From a bacterium (GTDB lineage: Bacteria; Nitrospinota_A; UBA7883; JACRGQ01), in contig JAKAGL010000038.1 in assembly GCA_021815535.1 (NCBI GenBank), forward strand, positions 1 through 12,834: a stretch of 12,834 nucleotides of DNA, given 5' to 3'. This document shows, piece after piece, positions 1 through 7,526 of this stretch; the stretch's first letter is position 1; every line of letters begins with the position of its first letter. Both the position numbers and the translations under genes were made by a program. The notes below the pieces were generated by a model that saw only the letters and a program-made list of their open reading frames with translations, was not told the origin of the DNA and did no database searches.

Positions 1-900
1 TCCGCTGGCGCGGGCATGGCCGCCGCCGCCGAATTTTTCCGCCAGTTTGTTCACGTCCACGTTATCGGTGCGGCTGCGCAGACTTATCCGCAGCTTTCCT
101 TTTTCCTTTTCGCGGATGAGGAACGCGGTTTCAACTCCCTTGATGGCGAGCGGCTGGTTGACGAAACCTTCGTCGTCCATTTTTTTGCCGACATCAGAAC
201 TCATGAAGCTGTAATCAAGCCAGGCGGTGGCCGCTTTGCCCCCGTTGTGCAGTTCGATGGATTCGATGACTTTGGCGAGGCCTATTTTGGTTTCGATGGG
301 GTCGTTGTAATAAAGCAGATCGGCCAGAATGTCCGGCACGGCTCCGGCCTCGACGAGGCGGGCCGCCAGCCTGAATACGGCGGGGGTGACATTGCTGAAC
401 CGGAAACGGCCCGTGTCGATGCTCAATCCCACGTAGAGAGCTTCCGCGCTGTTGGCGTCGAAGGTTTTGCCCAATTCGTCGTACAGCATCGCCACGATCT
501 GCGCGCTGGCCGCCGCTTCGGGGAGCACCAGATTCACCGTGCCGAAGTTCTCGCAGCTGATGTGGTGATCGATGACCAGCAGCTGCGCCCCTTTTTTCAG
601 CAGCGATACCGTGGAACCAACGCGGTCCATGTGCGGCGAGTCGACGATGATGGCGGCGTCAAAGGATATTTTTCCCTTCATCGACTCGCTGAACGTTTCG
701 ATGATGTTGTAGGAATGCAGAAAACCCAGCTTGTCCTGCGGCGGGTCGGCGAACACCACATGGAAGGTTTTGCCCATCTGGCGGAGCAGGCCTGCCAGCC
801 CCAGGATGCTCCCCACGCCGTCGCCATCCGGGTTGATGTGCGAGGTGAGAAGGAAATTGTCGTTGTTCCTGAGGAATTCCGCCGCTTCTTTGATTGCCAT
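1..900 (-). CDS. nrnA: DHH/DHHA1 phosphoesterase, NrnA-like (3' end missing)
   Basis: Probable bifunctional oligoribonuclease / 3'-phosphoadenosine-5'-phosphate phosphatase. In this family a two-metal centre trims short RNA fragments in the cytoplasm. Translating the minus strand gives 300 residues before the window ends. The DHH domain shows NPDGD (residues 23-27), IVDSP, VIDHH (109-113) and IDTGRF (161-166), which are the metal-binding motifs of the family. The DHHA1 substrate-binding glycine motif GGGHARASG occupies residues 292-300, so only about 20 C-terminal residues should be missing. The start at 900 has AGG only 3 nt upstream. An in-frame ATG at 909 (MRPM...) is possible but has no Shine-Dalgarno. 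The gene is divergent from pal, sharing a 138-nt intergenic region. The family assignment is firm; whether the enzyme prefers RNA or pAp cannot be read from sequence. Confidence 0.9.
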   Translation of the reverse strand, partial: MAIKEAAEFLRNNDNFLLTSHINPDGDGVGSILGLAGLLRQMGKTFHVVFADPPQDKLGFLHSYNIIETFSESMKGKISFDAAIIVDSPHMDRVGSTVSLLKKGAQLLVIDHHISCENFGTVNLVLPEAAASAQIVAMLYDELGKTFDANSAEALYVGLSIDTGRFRFSNVTPAVFRLAARLVEAGAVPDILADLLYYNDPIETKIGLAKVIESIELHNGGKAATAWLDYSFMSSDVGKKMDDEGFVNQPLAIKGVETAFLIREKEKGKLRISLRSRTDNVDVNKLAEKFGGGGHARASG

Positions 901-949
901 CGGCCTCATGTTACCATACCGGGAATTCAAAACAATTCCGATTTACGGG

Positions 950-978
950 TTGAAGGGTATGACGGAATTTGATAGTCT
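950..978 (+). promoter_or_regulatory. Possible sigma-70-type promoter of pal
   Basis: TTGAAG (950-955) and TAGTCT (973-978) are separated by exactly 17 nt, in the only non-coding gap before pal. The -10 match is modest (3 of 6). An inverted repeat GGAATT/AATTCC (922-927 and 934-939) lies just upstream and might be an operator or chance. Confidence 0.35.
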
Positions 979-1038
979 AACCAGCAGTAATCGCGTGGAA
1001 AAATAAGTTTTTACCCACATATAAAGGGGGTTTGGTTT

Positions 1039-1653
1039 ATGAAAAAGAAATCGAGCGTTGTTTTCTCCGTTCTTTTGGCCGCCGCGTTTGTTTTCGGGCT
1101 GGGCGCGTGCGCCTCGAAGGAGAAGACGGCCGGTGGCCCCGAAGCCAACCGCGCGAAGGAAGCAAAACAGCCGATGGCCCAGGGAACGGTTGAGGTGCAG
1201 CCGTCCGCCGAGGACCTGAAGCGCCAGCAGGAAGAAGAGACCGCGCGCCAGCAGCGCGAAGAGCTGGAAAGGGTCAGGCAGGAAGAAGCCGCCAAGGCCG
1301 CCGCCGCCGCCGCGCTGGCCCCTGAGAAACTGGAGAAGGTCTACTTTGATTTCGACAAATACGAGATCAACGAAACGTACCGCGCCGCTTTGGAACGCGA
1401 TGCCGCCACCATAAAAGACCATGCCGGCGTCAAGGTCGTGGTGGAAGGACATTGCGACGAGCGGGGCACCGAGGAGTACAATCTGGCCCTGGGCGAACGC
1501 CGCGCGATGGCCGTCAAGGCCTATCTGGTGACGCTGGGAGTAAGCGATGGCCAGCTTTACACGATCAGCTACGGCGAGGAACGGCCGGTGGATAACGGCC
1601 ACAACGAAGCGGCCTGGTCAAAGAACCGCCGCGTGCAATTCTCGCAGGAGTGA
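1039..1653 (+). CDS. pal: Peptidoglycan-associated lipoprotein Pal
   Basis: An outer-membrane lipoprotein that binds peptidoglycan diaminopimelate and works with the Tol system in envelope constriction and integrity. The 204-residue product has a lipoprotein signal peptide with lipobox LGAC and acylated Cys24. A charged linker rich in Glu, Gln, Arg and Ala (about 57-93, likely helical or coiled coil) follows. The OmpA-like domain covers about 99-204 and contains VYFDFDKYEI (101-110), the Pal hallmark EGHCDERGT (136-144) with its peptidoglycan-binding Asp and Arg, and the C-terminal NRRV. The start is supported by a GGGGG tract (1026-1030) upstream of the ATG. A strong terminator follows 33 nt after the stop. 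The linker is longer than in E. coli Pal (173 residues). tolB, the usual upstream neighbour, is absent here. Confidence 0.95.
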   Translation: MKKKSSVVFSVLLAAAFVFGLGACASKEKTAGGPEANRAKEAKQPMAQGTVEVQPSAEDLKRQQEEETARQQREELERVRQEEAAKAAAAAALAPEKLEKVYFDFDKYEINETYRAALERDAATIKDHAGVKVVVEGHCDERGTEEYNLALGERRAMAVKAYLVTLGVSDGQLYTISYGEERPVDNGHNEAAWSKNRRVQFSQE

Positions 1654-1686
1654 CCGGCCATTTTGACCTGTTGCGATGGATGTCCG

Positions 1687-1713
1687 GGGAGCCGTTAAGC
1701 GGCTCCCTTTTTT
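1687..1713 (+). terminator. Rho-independent terminator after pal
   Basis: An 8-bp perfect stem GGGAGCCG (1687-1694) / CGGCTCCC (1700-1707) with a 5-nt loop is followed by T6 (1708-1713). The U-tract ends only 12 nt before the next start codon, so it either ends pal transcripts or attenuates readthrough into the cpoB-like gene. Confidence 0.85.
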
Positions 1714-1725
1714 AATACCCATGCC

Positions 1726-2817
1726 ATGAAAAATAAATCCTTCCGTACCGTTTTGAAGCCGCATCAGCCGCTGAAAAATCTACTGGCCGCGCTGGTGGTG
1801 GCCGCGCTTTCGGCGTGCGCCACCCAAAAGGATGTCAAGCAGATCGAGACCAAGGTGGACGTGCTGGCCACCAAAGCCAGCGAATCGAAAAGCGAGATGT
1901 CCTCTTCCCTCAGCGATGTGCTGCATAAACAGGAAACATTCGAGAACTGGCAGAAATCGGCCGAGGAGCGGTTTCAGGTATTCCTCCGCAACCAGGCCGA
2001 CCTCAAGGCCGACCTCGATTCGATTGACCGCAAAATAAACAGCGTCACCGGCAACGGGGAAGAGATCCAGCATTCGATCAAAAAGCTGGATGGCCGCATG
2101 GCCAAGCTGGACGAGCGGTTCCGCGAACTCTACACGATGTTCCTGGATGCCGGGATGGAGCAGCAACAGAAATTCGAGGCGTTGCGCGCCGATCTTACGG
2201 CGGCCTTGACGCAGATAAAAACCGAATTGGACGAAATGCGGGAGATGGCCGCCCAAAAGCAACCAAAGAAAAAGGGGGAGAAAACGCCCCCCCCCGCAAA
2301 GAAAGCGGCCCCGGTAAAGGAAGCGCCAAAGAAAGACGCGGCCAAAAAAGCATCCCCCCCGGCGGCGCCCGCGGAATCGGGCGGAAGCCCCGACGAACTG
2401 TATAGCGGGGGTTATACCAGCTTTCTGAAAGGGGATTTCGCGGCGGCCCAAAAAGAGTTCGGCGAGTATATTAAACGCTATCCCGATACCGATTTGGCCG
2501 GCAACGCCCAATATTGGATGGCCGAAACCCTTGCGAACCAGGGGAAAACCAAGGAGGCGCTGGATGGTTTCAGCGATACCGCCAACAAGTATCCCCTCGC
2601 CGCCAAGGCGGCGACCGCGTTGTGGCGTGCCGCCGAGATAGCCGAAAAAGAAGGGGACCTCGATAAAGCGCGGGAATTTTTAAAGAAAATAGTGGATAAT
2701 TACCCGACCTCGTACGAGGCTACGATGGTGGAAGACAAATTAAAAACGCTGGAAGGGGCCGGCGGTGAAAAACCGAAAACGCCGGATGTTTCCGGCAATC
2801 AGGGAGTGACGGAATAG
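1726..2817 (+). CDS. cpoB: CpoB/YbgF-like Tol-Pal system lipoprotein (coiled coil plus TPR)
   Basis: A Tol-Pal associated protein; in E. coli CpoB coordinates outer-membrane constriction with septal peptidoglycan synthesis. The 363-residue product begins with a lipoprotein signal ending LSAC (Cys31), so this version is probably membrane-anchored, unlike the soluble periplasmic E. coli protein. Residues about 35-178 are a long charged helical/coiled-coil region. Residues 179-221 are a Lys/Pro/Ala linker, and about 222-343 hold TPR-type repeats typical of the YbgF C-terminal domain (GDFAAAQKEF, YPDTDLAGNAQYWMAE, GDLDKAREFL). No convincing Shine-Dalgarno precedes the ATG, which sits 12 nt after the terminator U-tract. 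A run of nine C (2287-2295) codes for Pro-Pro-Pro in the linker. The stop is 1 nt from the next start, implying a shared transcript and coupled translation. Confidence 0.85.
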   Translation: MKNKSFRTVLKPHQPLKNLLAALVVAALSACATQKDVKQIETKVDVLATKASESKSEMSSSLSDVLHKQETFENWQKSAEERFQVFLRNQADLKADLDSIDRKINSVTGNGEEIQHSIKKLDGRMAKLDERFRELYTMFLDAGMEQQQKFEALRADLTAALTQIKTELDEMREMAAQKQPKKKGEKTPPPAKKAAPVKEAPKKDAAKKASPPAAPAESGGSPDELYSGGYTSFLKGDFAAAQKEFGEYIKRYPDTDLAGNAQYWMAETLANQGKTKEALDGFSDTANKYPLAAKAATALWRAAEIAEKEGDLDKAREFLKKIVDNYPTSYEATMVEDKLKTLEGAGGEKPKTPDVSGNQGVTE

Positions 2818-2818
2818 A

Positions 2819-4273
2819 ATGCTTACCTTCTTGCGCGGACACGGAACGAAATGGCTGGTGAAAATAGTGCTTTGGGCTTTGGTGCTGGCGTTTGTGGGCA
2901 CTATGGGCCTGGTGTGGGGTTATGGCAAGGAAAAAGGGGAGCGCCCCGTGGCGAGGGTGGGAAATCACGCCATCACCCAGATCGAATACCGCCGCCAGTA
3001 TGAAAACATGCTCCGCCGCCTTCAGGATATGGCCGGAGGCTCGCTCACGCATGAAATGGTAAAGCAGATGAACCTGGAAAAGACGGCGTTGGACTCGCTT
3101 ATCATGGAGAAACTCCAGCTGAAGGCCGCCAAGGACGCCGGTATGCAAGTGAGTGAAGATGAGATACGGCAAGATATAGAAAAAACCCCCGCGTTCCAGC
3201 GCGACGGGCATTTCGACCGCGATGCCTATTTCGGCACGCTGCGCGGCAACAACCTGTCTCCGCGCGATTACGAAAGGATGCTGAAGCAGGATATTATGAT
3301 CCGTAAAATGGCCGAGGTCATCACTGATTCGGTGCAGACCACCAATCAGGAAGTGCTGGACGTTTATAACCGGGAAAACGAGGAGATCAAGCTCCGCTAT
3401 TTCGAGGTACTCCCCGCGGCGTTCACCGCCGAGGCGCTCAAGGGGGCCGATAAGGGACTGGAGGCGTATTTCACCTCCAACGCCTCGCGTTTCATGCGTC
3501 CCGAACAGCGCACGGTACAGCTCATTTATGCCGATCTTCCCAAAGACGTGAAGGAAGATGACGCCGCGAAGAAAAAACTGTATGCCATCCTGAATGGCGG
3601 CGCCGGCAAGGATTTCAATGCGCAGGCGAAGGATAACGGGTTCCGGTTTGAAGAGTGGACCCGTACCGCCGCCCAAATGGCCAGCACCGATGCGGATGCC
3701 ACCCGGCTGGCGGGCCAGATCTTCAGGGCCAAGGAAGGGGAAGCCGCCGGCCCGGTACAGATGGCCAACGCCGCGGTCATCTTCAAGGTGGTGAAGATCA
3801 CGCCTCCCAGCGCGCCGAAACTGGATGAAGTGCGCAAAGAGGTGGAAGCGGCCTATGTGAAGGATGAAAGCATGCGGCGCGCCGGCGAGGCCGCCTCGAA
3901 AGCGGCGGAACGGCTCAATAATGGCGATGCCTTTGCCGCGGTGGCGGGCAGTGCGAAAGTGGTGGAATCGAAACCCTTCAAGCGCGCGGATACGGTGGAA
4001 GGCCTTCCCGGCGGACCCCGGACCGTGGCGGTGGCATTCGGCCTGAAAGAAAAAGCGGCCGGCAGCGCGCTGACCGATAACGGATTTGTGGTGATGGTCG
4101 TAGAACAGCGCACGTTGCCCCCCTTGGCCGGGCTTGCGGATCAACGGGCGAAGTTGAGCGAAGCCCTTCTTTCCCGCAAACGGGAAGAAGCGGTCATCGC
4201 GTGGCAGAGCTCGTTGCGTGAAGAAGCCAACAAAAACGGCCTCATCAAGATAGAGGAAAAAACGCTTTTATAA
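2819..4273 (+). CDS. Membrane-anchored SurA/PpiD-like periplasmic foldase
   Basis: A probable periplasmic chaperone of the SurA-N/PpiD type, helping newly exported outer-membrane proteins fold. The 484-residue product has a short cytoplasmic N-terminus and one TM anchor (about 12-33). A SurA-N-like helical chaperone region spans about 43-200, with the family phrases VARVGNHAIT, IEYRRQYENM and ALDSLIMEKL. Residues about 226-330 (starting FMRPEQRTVQ) resemble a parvulin domain but are too divergent for me to confirm catalytic residues. It may be a chaperone only. It is shorter than E. coli PpiD (623 residues). AGGGAG (2801-2806) precedes the start, inside the end of the upstream gene. A terminator lies 33 nt after the stop. 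Confidence 0.8.
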   Translation: MLTFLRGHGTKWLVKIVLWALVLAFVGTMGLVWGYGKEKGERPVARVGNHAITQIEYRRQYENMLRRLQDMAGGSLTHEMVKQMNLEKTALDSLIMEKLQLKAAKDAGMQVSEDEIRQDIEKTPAFQRDGHFDRDAYFGTLRGNNLSPRDYERMLKQDIMIRKMAEVITDSVQTTNQEVLDVYNRENEEIKLRYFEVLPAAFTAEALKGADKGLEAYFTSNASRFMRPEQRTVQLIYADLPKDVKEDDAAKKKLYAILNGGAGKDFNAQAKDNGFRFEEWTRTAAQMASTDADATRLAGQIFRAKEGEAAGPVQMANAAVIFKVVKITPPSAPKLDEVRKEVEAAYVKDESMRRAGEAASKAAERLNNGDAFAAVAGSAKVVESKPFKRADTVEGLPGGPRTVAVAFGLKEKAAGSALTDNGFVVMVVEQRTLPPLAGLADQRAKLSEALLSRKREEAVIAWQSSLREEANKNGLIKIEEKTLL

Positions 4274-4305
4274 GGAACCCCATCGGGGAACAAAGTTTTT
4301 CGGCA

Positions 4306-4351
4306 AGCCCTCTCCCGGCCGCTGATGCGTCCGGGAGAGGGCTTTTTTTTT
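4306..4351 (+). terminator. Strong Rho-independent terminator of the envelope cluster
   Basis: A perfect 13-bp stem, AGCCCTCTCCCGG (4306-4318) paired with CCGGGAGAGGGCT (4331-4343), has a 12-nt loop and is followed by a run of T to 4351. It ends the cpoB-foldase transcript. Confidence 0.93.
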
Positions 4352-4380
4352 CATGGCGCCCCCGGCGCGGAGCAAAAAGA

Positions 4381-4452
4381 TTCCGCCGCCAAGCGCGTCT
4401 GCGGGGCGGAAAATACCAAGGCTTTCTTGCGCCCCTCTTTGAAAAAGAGGGG
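4381..4452. repeat. Two intergenic inverted repeats
   Basis: The gap between the terminator and the next promoter contains TTCCGCC (4381-4387) / GGCGGAA (4405-4411). It also contains a tight hairpin, CCCCTCTTT (4432-4440) / AAAGAGGGG (4444-4452), with a 3-nt loop. The second has no long T tract on either strand and looks like a small dispersed palindromic element. No coding signal is seen in 4352-4543. Confidence 0.5.
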
Positions 4453-4543
4453 GCATGAGGGATATTAAGGCGCCGAATTTACCGGCAAATACAACTTGCC
4501 GACACGGCATCGGCGCATGGAAACGGGGATAAGGGTGATGAAA

Positions 4544-4572
4544 TTGACACGCTTTACCGTATTTTATACAAT
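4544..4572 (+). promoter_or_regulatory. Near-consensus sigma-70-type promoter
   Basis: TTGACA (4544-4549, 6 of 6) and TACAAT (4567-4572, 5 of 6) are separated by 17 nt. It is correctly placed to drive the DHFR-family gene, with transcription expected to start near 4579, about 54 nt before its ATG. Confidence 0.8.
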
Positions 4573-4579
4573 TTTTTTT

Positions 4580-4636
4580 ATGGGGAGAGGGCAAAAAAGG
4601 AGTTATCCGGGAAATGTCGGATCAATAAATACATGA
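4580..4636 (+). other. Possible 18-codon leader ORF
   Basis: An ATG at the expected transcription start (4580) opens an 18-codon frame beginning MGRGQKRS. Its TGA overlaps the DHFR-family ATG as ATGA. A second mini-frame (4614-4628, MSDQ) follows AGGAG at 4598-4602. Either could couple translation to the main gene, which lacks a well-placed Shine-Dalgarno. There is no evidence that it is translated. Confidence 0.25.
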
Positions 4637-5187
4637 GAAAAATAATCATGTGGAATGTGGTTACCCTCGACGGTTGTTTTGAAGGGGAGAAGCCGTGGGA
4701 CTTATCTTTCCATAGTCTGATCTGGGGTCCGGAGGTGCAAGCGCTGATCCTTGAGCAGCTGCAAGAGTCGGATATGATTGTATTTGGCGAAAATACATAC
4801 AAGGGCATGGCGGACTATTGGCCGAACGCCAAAGAGAAAGAAGCCGCGCTCATGAACAGTATCGCCAAGGTGGTATGCTCTTCATCACGAAAAAAAGCGC
4901 ATTGGAACAACACGGCCATTATCCGCGACGCGGTGCCGGAATTAAAGCGCCTCAAAGAACAGGGTGACAGGCCGATGTATATCTTTGGCAGCGGAAAACT
5001 CGCTCAATCCCTCTTGAACGGCGGAATTATTGATGAAATCCGCTTGTGCGTTGCGCCAATCATCTTGGGCAAGGGGCGTCGGTTGTTTACTGATGAGAAT
5101 ACGACAAGTAACCTCAAGTTACTTGAATCCCGGTCGCTTCAAAATGGCGGCGTTATCCTTAGGTATGAGGTAAACAATAAGAATTGA
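4633..5187 (+). CDS. Dihydrofolate reductase family / RibD C-terminal-like protein
   Basis: A cytoplasmic pyridine-nucleotide-dependent reductase-like protein of the DHFR/RibD-C superfamily (the YyaP/YwjB type). Its substrate is unknown, and it is unlikely to be the housekeeping folate enzyme. The 184 residues form one domain. TLDGCF (11-16) is the usual substrate-side motif, GENTYKGMADYW (52-63) matches the family GRxTYE...W pattern, YIFGSGKLAQSLL (116-128) is the nucleotide-binding strand-turn-helix, and DEIRL...PIILGKGRRLF (134-152) is the C-terminal hallmark. Its own near-consensus promoter and a terminator-like hairpin make it a single-gene unit. Base composition is visibly more AT-rich than the neighbouring envelope genes, which suggests acquisition by transfer. 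No SD lies at normal spacing before this ATG. Confidence 0.85.
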   Translation: MRKIIMWNVVTLDGCFEGEKPWDLSFHSLIWGPEVQALILEQLQESDMIVFGENTYKGMADYWPNAKEKEAALMNSIAKVVCSSSRKKAHWNNTAIIRDAVPELKRLKEQGDRPMYIFGSGKLAQSLLNGGIIDEIRLCVAPIILGKGRRLFTDENTTSNLKLLESRSLQNGGVILRYEVNNKN

Positions 5188-5234
5188 AATAATTTACCAT
5201 AAAGGAGCCGCGGTTAATTCAAGTCAAAGATTGC

Positions 5235-5261
5235 GATAGGCAACCATTGCCATCCCTTTTT
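5235..5261 (+). terminator. Probable terminator after the DHFR-family gene
   Basis: GATaGGCAA (5235-5243) pairs with TTGCCATC (5247-5254) with one bulged A and a 3-nt loop, followed by CC and T5 (5257-5261). It lies 48 nt after the stop codon. The stem is weaker than the other two terminators here. Confidence 0.45.
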
Positions 5262-5571
5262 GCAAACAAAGAACGGTATCCGGTTTTTTCCGGATGGCCC
5301 CCAGAACCCTTCCCGATGAATGAAATAATACGCCTGCAGGTAAAACATGCCAATCGCATGCATTTTGCCCGTTTTCCCCGCCGTCACGGCAGCGCGCCAA
5401 CCACGCTTGGGTTGTGCACAAAAAAAGTGCGCCGTTCAGTCGTGGGGTTTCTCCATTAAATATGGAAATGATATGCTCTGCCGGTGCGGCGTGGGCCGGA
5501 AAGGCAGCCCCCGGTTTCCTGCGCCGGGGCGGATTTGCTAAAGTAGCCGGGTGGCGGGGGCGAAGTTCGTC
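5262..5571. other. Non-coding stretch with small dyads
   Basis: No convincing gene is seen on either strand. The stretch holds a hairpin ATCCGG (5278-5283) / CCGGAT (5290-5295) around T6, and a 10-bp palindrome TTGTGCACAA (5412-5421). It also has GCCGT/ACGGC around one base near 5380 and TCCAT/ATGGA near 5452-5466. A promoter for the downstream membrane protein must lie here or be supplied by readthrough; I see no good match. Confidence 0.4.
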
Positions 5572-5588
5572 AGGAGGGAACCGGCGGA

Positions 5589-7412
5589 ATGTTTGCAGGA
5601 TTGGCAAAACGGGCCAAAGGCCGGTTTGAGACTTTCCCGTGGGATGCCGTGGCGGCCTTCATCATTCTCATCGCGTATGCGCGCTATATCCTGGCTTTTT
5701 TTCCGAACCGGCACGGCTTGTTGGGGGAGGACTGGCAGTATGTTCTTCCCAATCTGCTTGACGGGTATTACAGTTCCCTTGCGGAAGGGTATTTTCATAT
5801 TCCGTGGTTCACCCCGGCATTTTGCGGCGGATTGCCCAAGTTTCCCAATCCCCAGGATCTGTATTTCACCCTGCCTCAACTGCTGACGCTTTTCCTCGCC
5901 CCTCTTGATGCCGCGCGGATGTCCGTCATCTTTTTCGGCGCGGCGGGTTTCGCGGGAACCTGGCTTCTGTTGCGGTCGGTGTTCCGTTGCGGCAAACCGG
6001 CGGCGCTGTTTGGCGCATCGGTAATGTTGTTCAACGGATTTTACTCCGTTGGGATGATCATGGGGCACTTTACGAAGCATCCGTTCATGCTGTTGCCATT
6101 GTGCGCCTTTTTATTGGCGGGGGCCGCATCGTCGGCGCCTGTTTCCCGCGTGGCGGCGCTGGTGGCGGGCGCGGCGGCCTGTTTTGCGTATACGGTTTAT
6201 GCGGGCGGATTCGCTCTTCTGCTCATCATGGCGCTCGCCATACTCGGCATAGGGTTGCTGGCCGTCCTTCACGACGTGGGATTCAGGTTTTTCCGGTTTA
6301 CCGCGGCGTTTGCCGCATCTGCCGCCCTATCCCTGCCGCTTGCCGCCGCCAAGCTTGCCGCCGTAGCGGCGTTCATGCAGTTCTTCCCGCGCGATCTTTA
6401 TATGTTGCCGGGCATTCCCCACGTGGCCGATATGCCGCGGTTTTTCTTCGATGCGCTGTTCGGCGATTCGCCGTCATTGGCGCGATCGGGCCTGTTCCGT
6501 TCTACCCGGTGGGAATTCAAAATGCACGAATTCAACTTCGGCATCACCTGGGTTCCACTTCTCTTTGCCGCCGCCGGGTCCGTTATGTGGCCGCGGAAAA
6601 TTCCATCATTGGCAAAGACCGGCGGCAGGGCGGCCATCGCCGCCGCGGGGTTTGCGGCGGTGCTGCTCATCCCGCTTGCGCTCAATTACTCCACGCCGGG
6701 GATGCACGCATTCCTGAAATTCGTGCCGGTCATCAGGAACAGCAGCAGCAACCTCCGTTGGTTTGCGGTGTATATCCCGCTCTTTGCGGCGCTCGCGGCG
6801 ATAAGCCTGGAAAAACTGTTCGGGGACGGCGCGGCAAAAACGGCGGTTGCGCTTCTTGGCGCGGCGGCGGTGGCGGCCATAACGATGCACGCCGGCATGG
6901 ACTATTACCATGATCAGCCGTACGATCCGCACAACATCACCCAGGCGTACCGCGCCGCCGCGAAGAGTGGCATACCGCCGCGCATCGACGGCATCGCCGC
7001 GTTCATCGCCAACGGCGCCCCCGTCGGCGCGATGGGAAGGAACGATTTCCTTGCCATCGGCAAATCCTCGTTGCTCTGTTACGAGCCGGTGTTTGGTTAC
7101 ACGCTGGAGGCCTTCCCCTTTAAAACGCTGAATCTCGGCCCGGTGACGAATGTGGTGGATGGCGCGCTGAACATCAAGAACCCCGCCTGCTTCGTTTTTC
7201 CCGCCGAAAACGGCTGTTCCCCCGGCGATCATTTCAAAACGGACGAACGGGAGAAGGTTGCCCTCTTCACCGCGTACCGCGATTTCGATTTCAAAATGTC
7301 GGCGATGCAACACATCGCCAACGTTGTTTCGCTGATCTCGTGGATCATTCTGCTTGCCGCATTCCTGTGCATGTTCGCCATTACGTTGACAGGCCGCACC
7401 GTCAGGTGTTGA
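5589..7412 (+). CDS. Polytopic membrane protein, GT-C/YfhO-like putative glycosyltransferase
   Basis: An integral inner-membrane protein of 607 residues with roughly 10-12 hydrophobic segments (for example 18-37, 112-130, 187-225, 235-262, 347-366, 390-407, 417-434 and 577-600). The first extracytoplasmic loop carries GEDWQ (46-50, with Glu47 and Asp48 as candidate catalytic acids). Further along it has FTPAFCGGLPKFPNPQDLYF (74-93), the acid plus GxPxxxNPQ pattern seen in YfhO-type and other lipid-linked-sugar GT-C enzymes. A soluble C-terminal segment (about 436-575) contains Cys534 and Cys543 and is followed by a final TM. AGGAGG (5572-5577) lies 11 nt before the ATG. It stands alone and converges on the kinase, so the substrate cannot be inferred. 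The GT-C fold is likely; actual transferase activity is inference. Confidence 0.6.
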   Translation: MFAGLAKRAKGRFETFPWDAVAAFIILIAYARYILAFFPNRHGLLGEDWQYVLPNLLDGYYSSLAEGYFHIPWFTPAFCGGLPKFPNPQDLYFTLPQLLTLFLAPLDAARMSVIFFGAAGFAGTWLLLRSVFRCGKPAALFGASVMLFNGFYSVGMIMGHFTKHPFMLLPLCAFLLAGAASSAPVSRVAALVAGAAACFAYTVYAGGFALLLIMALAILGIGLLAVLHDVGFRFFRFTAAFAASAALSLPLAAAKLAAVAAFMQFFPRDLYMLPGIPHVADMPRFFFDALFGDSPSLARSGLFRSTRWEFKMHEFNFGITWVPLLFAAAGSVMWPRKIPSLAKTGGRAAIAAAGFAAVLLIPLALNYSTPGMHAFLKFVPVIRNSSSNLRWFAVYIPLFAALAAISLEKLFGDGAAKTAVALLGAAAVAAITMHAGMDYYHDQPYDPHNITQAYRAAAKSGIPPRIDGIAAFIANGAPVGAMGRNDFLAIGKSSLLCYEPVFGYTLEAFPFKTLNLGPVTNVVDGALNIKNPACFVFPAENGCSPGDHFKTDEREKVALFTAYRDFDFKMSAMQHIANVVSLISWIILLAAFLCMFAITLTGRTVRC

Positions 7413-7526
7413 TGAGTTTCGGAGGCATCAGGAGATGGTTGACCGGGAAGATTAGGCTGGCATCGAGCGGCCTGTTCCGCGGCTCTGAATCTCTGCGGCC
7501 ATATCCGCCGCCGGCGCCGGGCGGGC

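Noticed and set aside
16..972. Long plus-strand open frame of 318 codons
   Set aside because: It lies opposite the NrnA-like gene, whose minus-strand translation carries all the DHH family motifs; the plus frame has none.
943..1602. Minus-strand frame opposite pal
   Set aside because: Pal is unmistakable on the plus strand; the antisense frame is a by-product of GC-rich codons.
2720..4144. 474-codon minus-strand frame
   Set aside because: It is antisense to the SurA/PpiD-like gene, with a His/Arg/Gly-rich composition typical of a shadow frame and no recognisable motif.
5224..5607. 127-codon minus-strand frame in the gap before the membrane protein
   Set aside because: No Shine-Dalgarno, no domain-like pattern, and it overlaps the start of the better-supported plus-strand gene.
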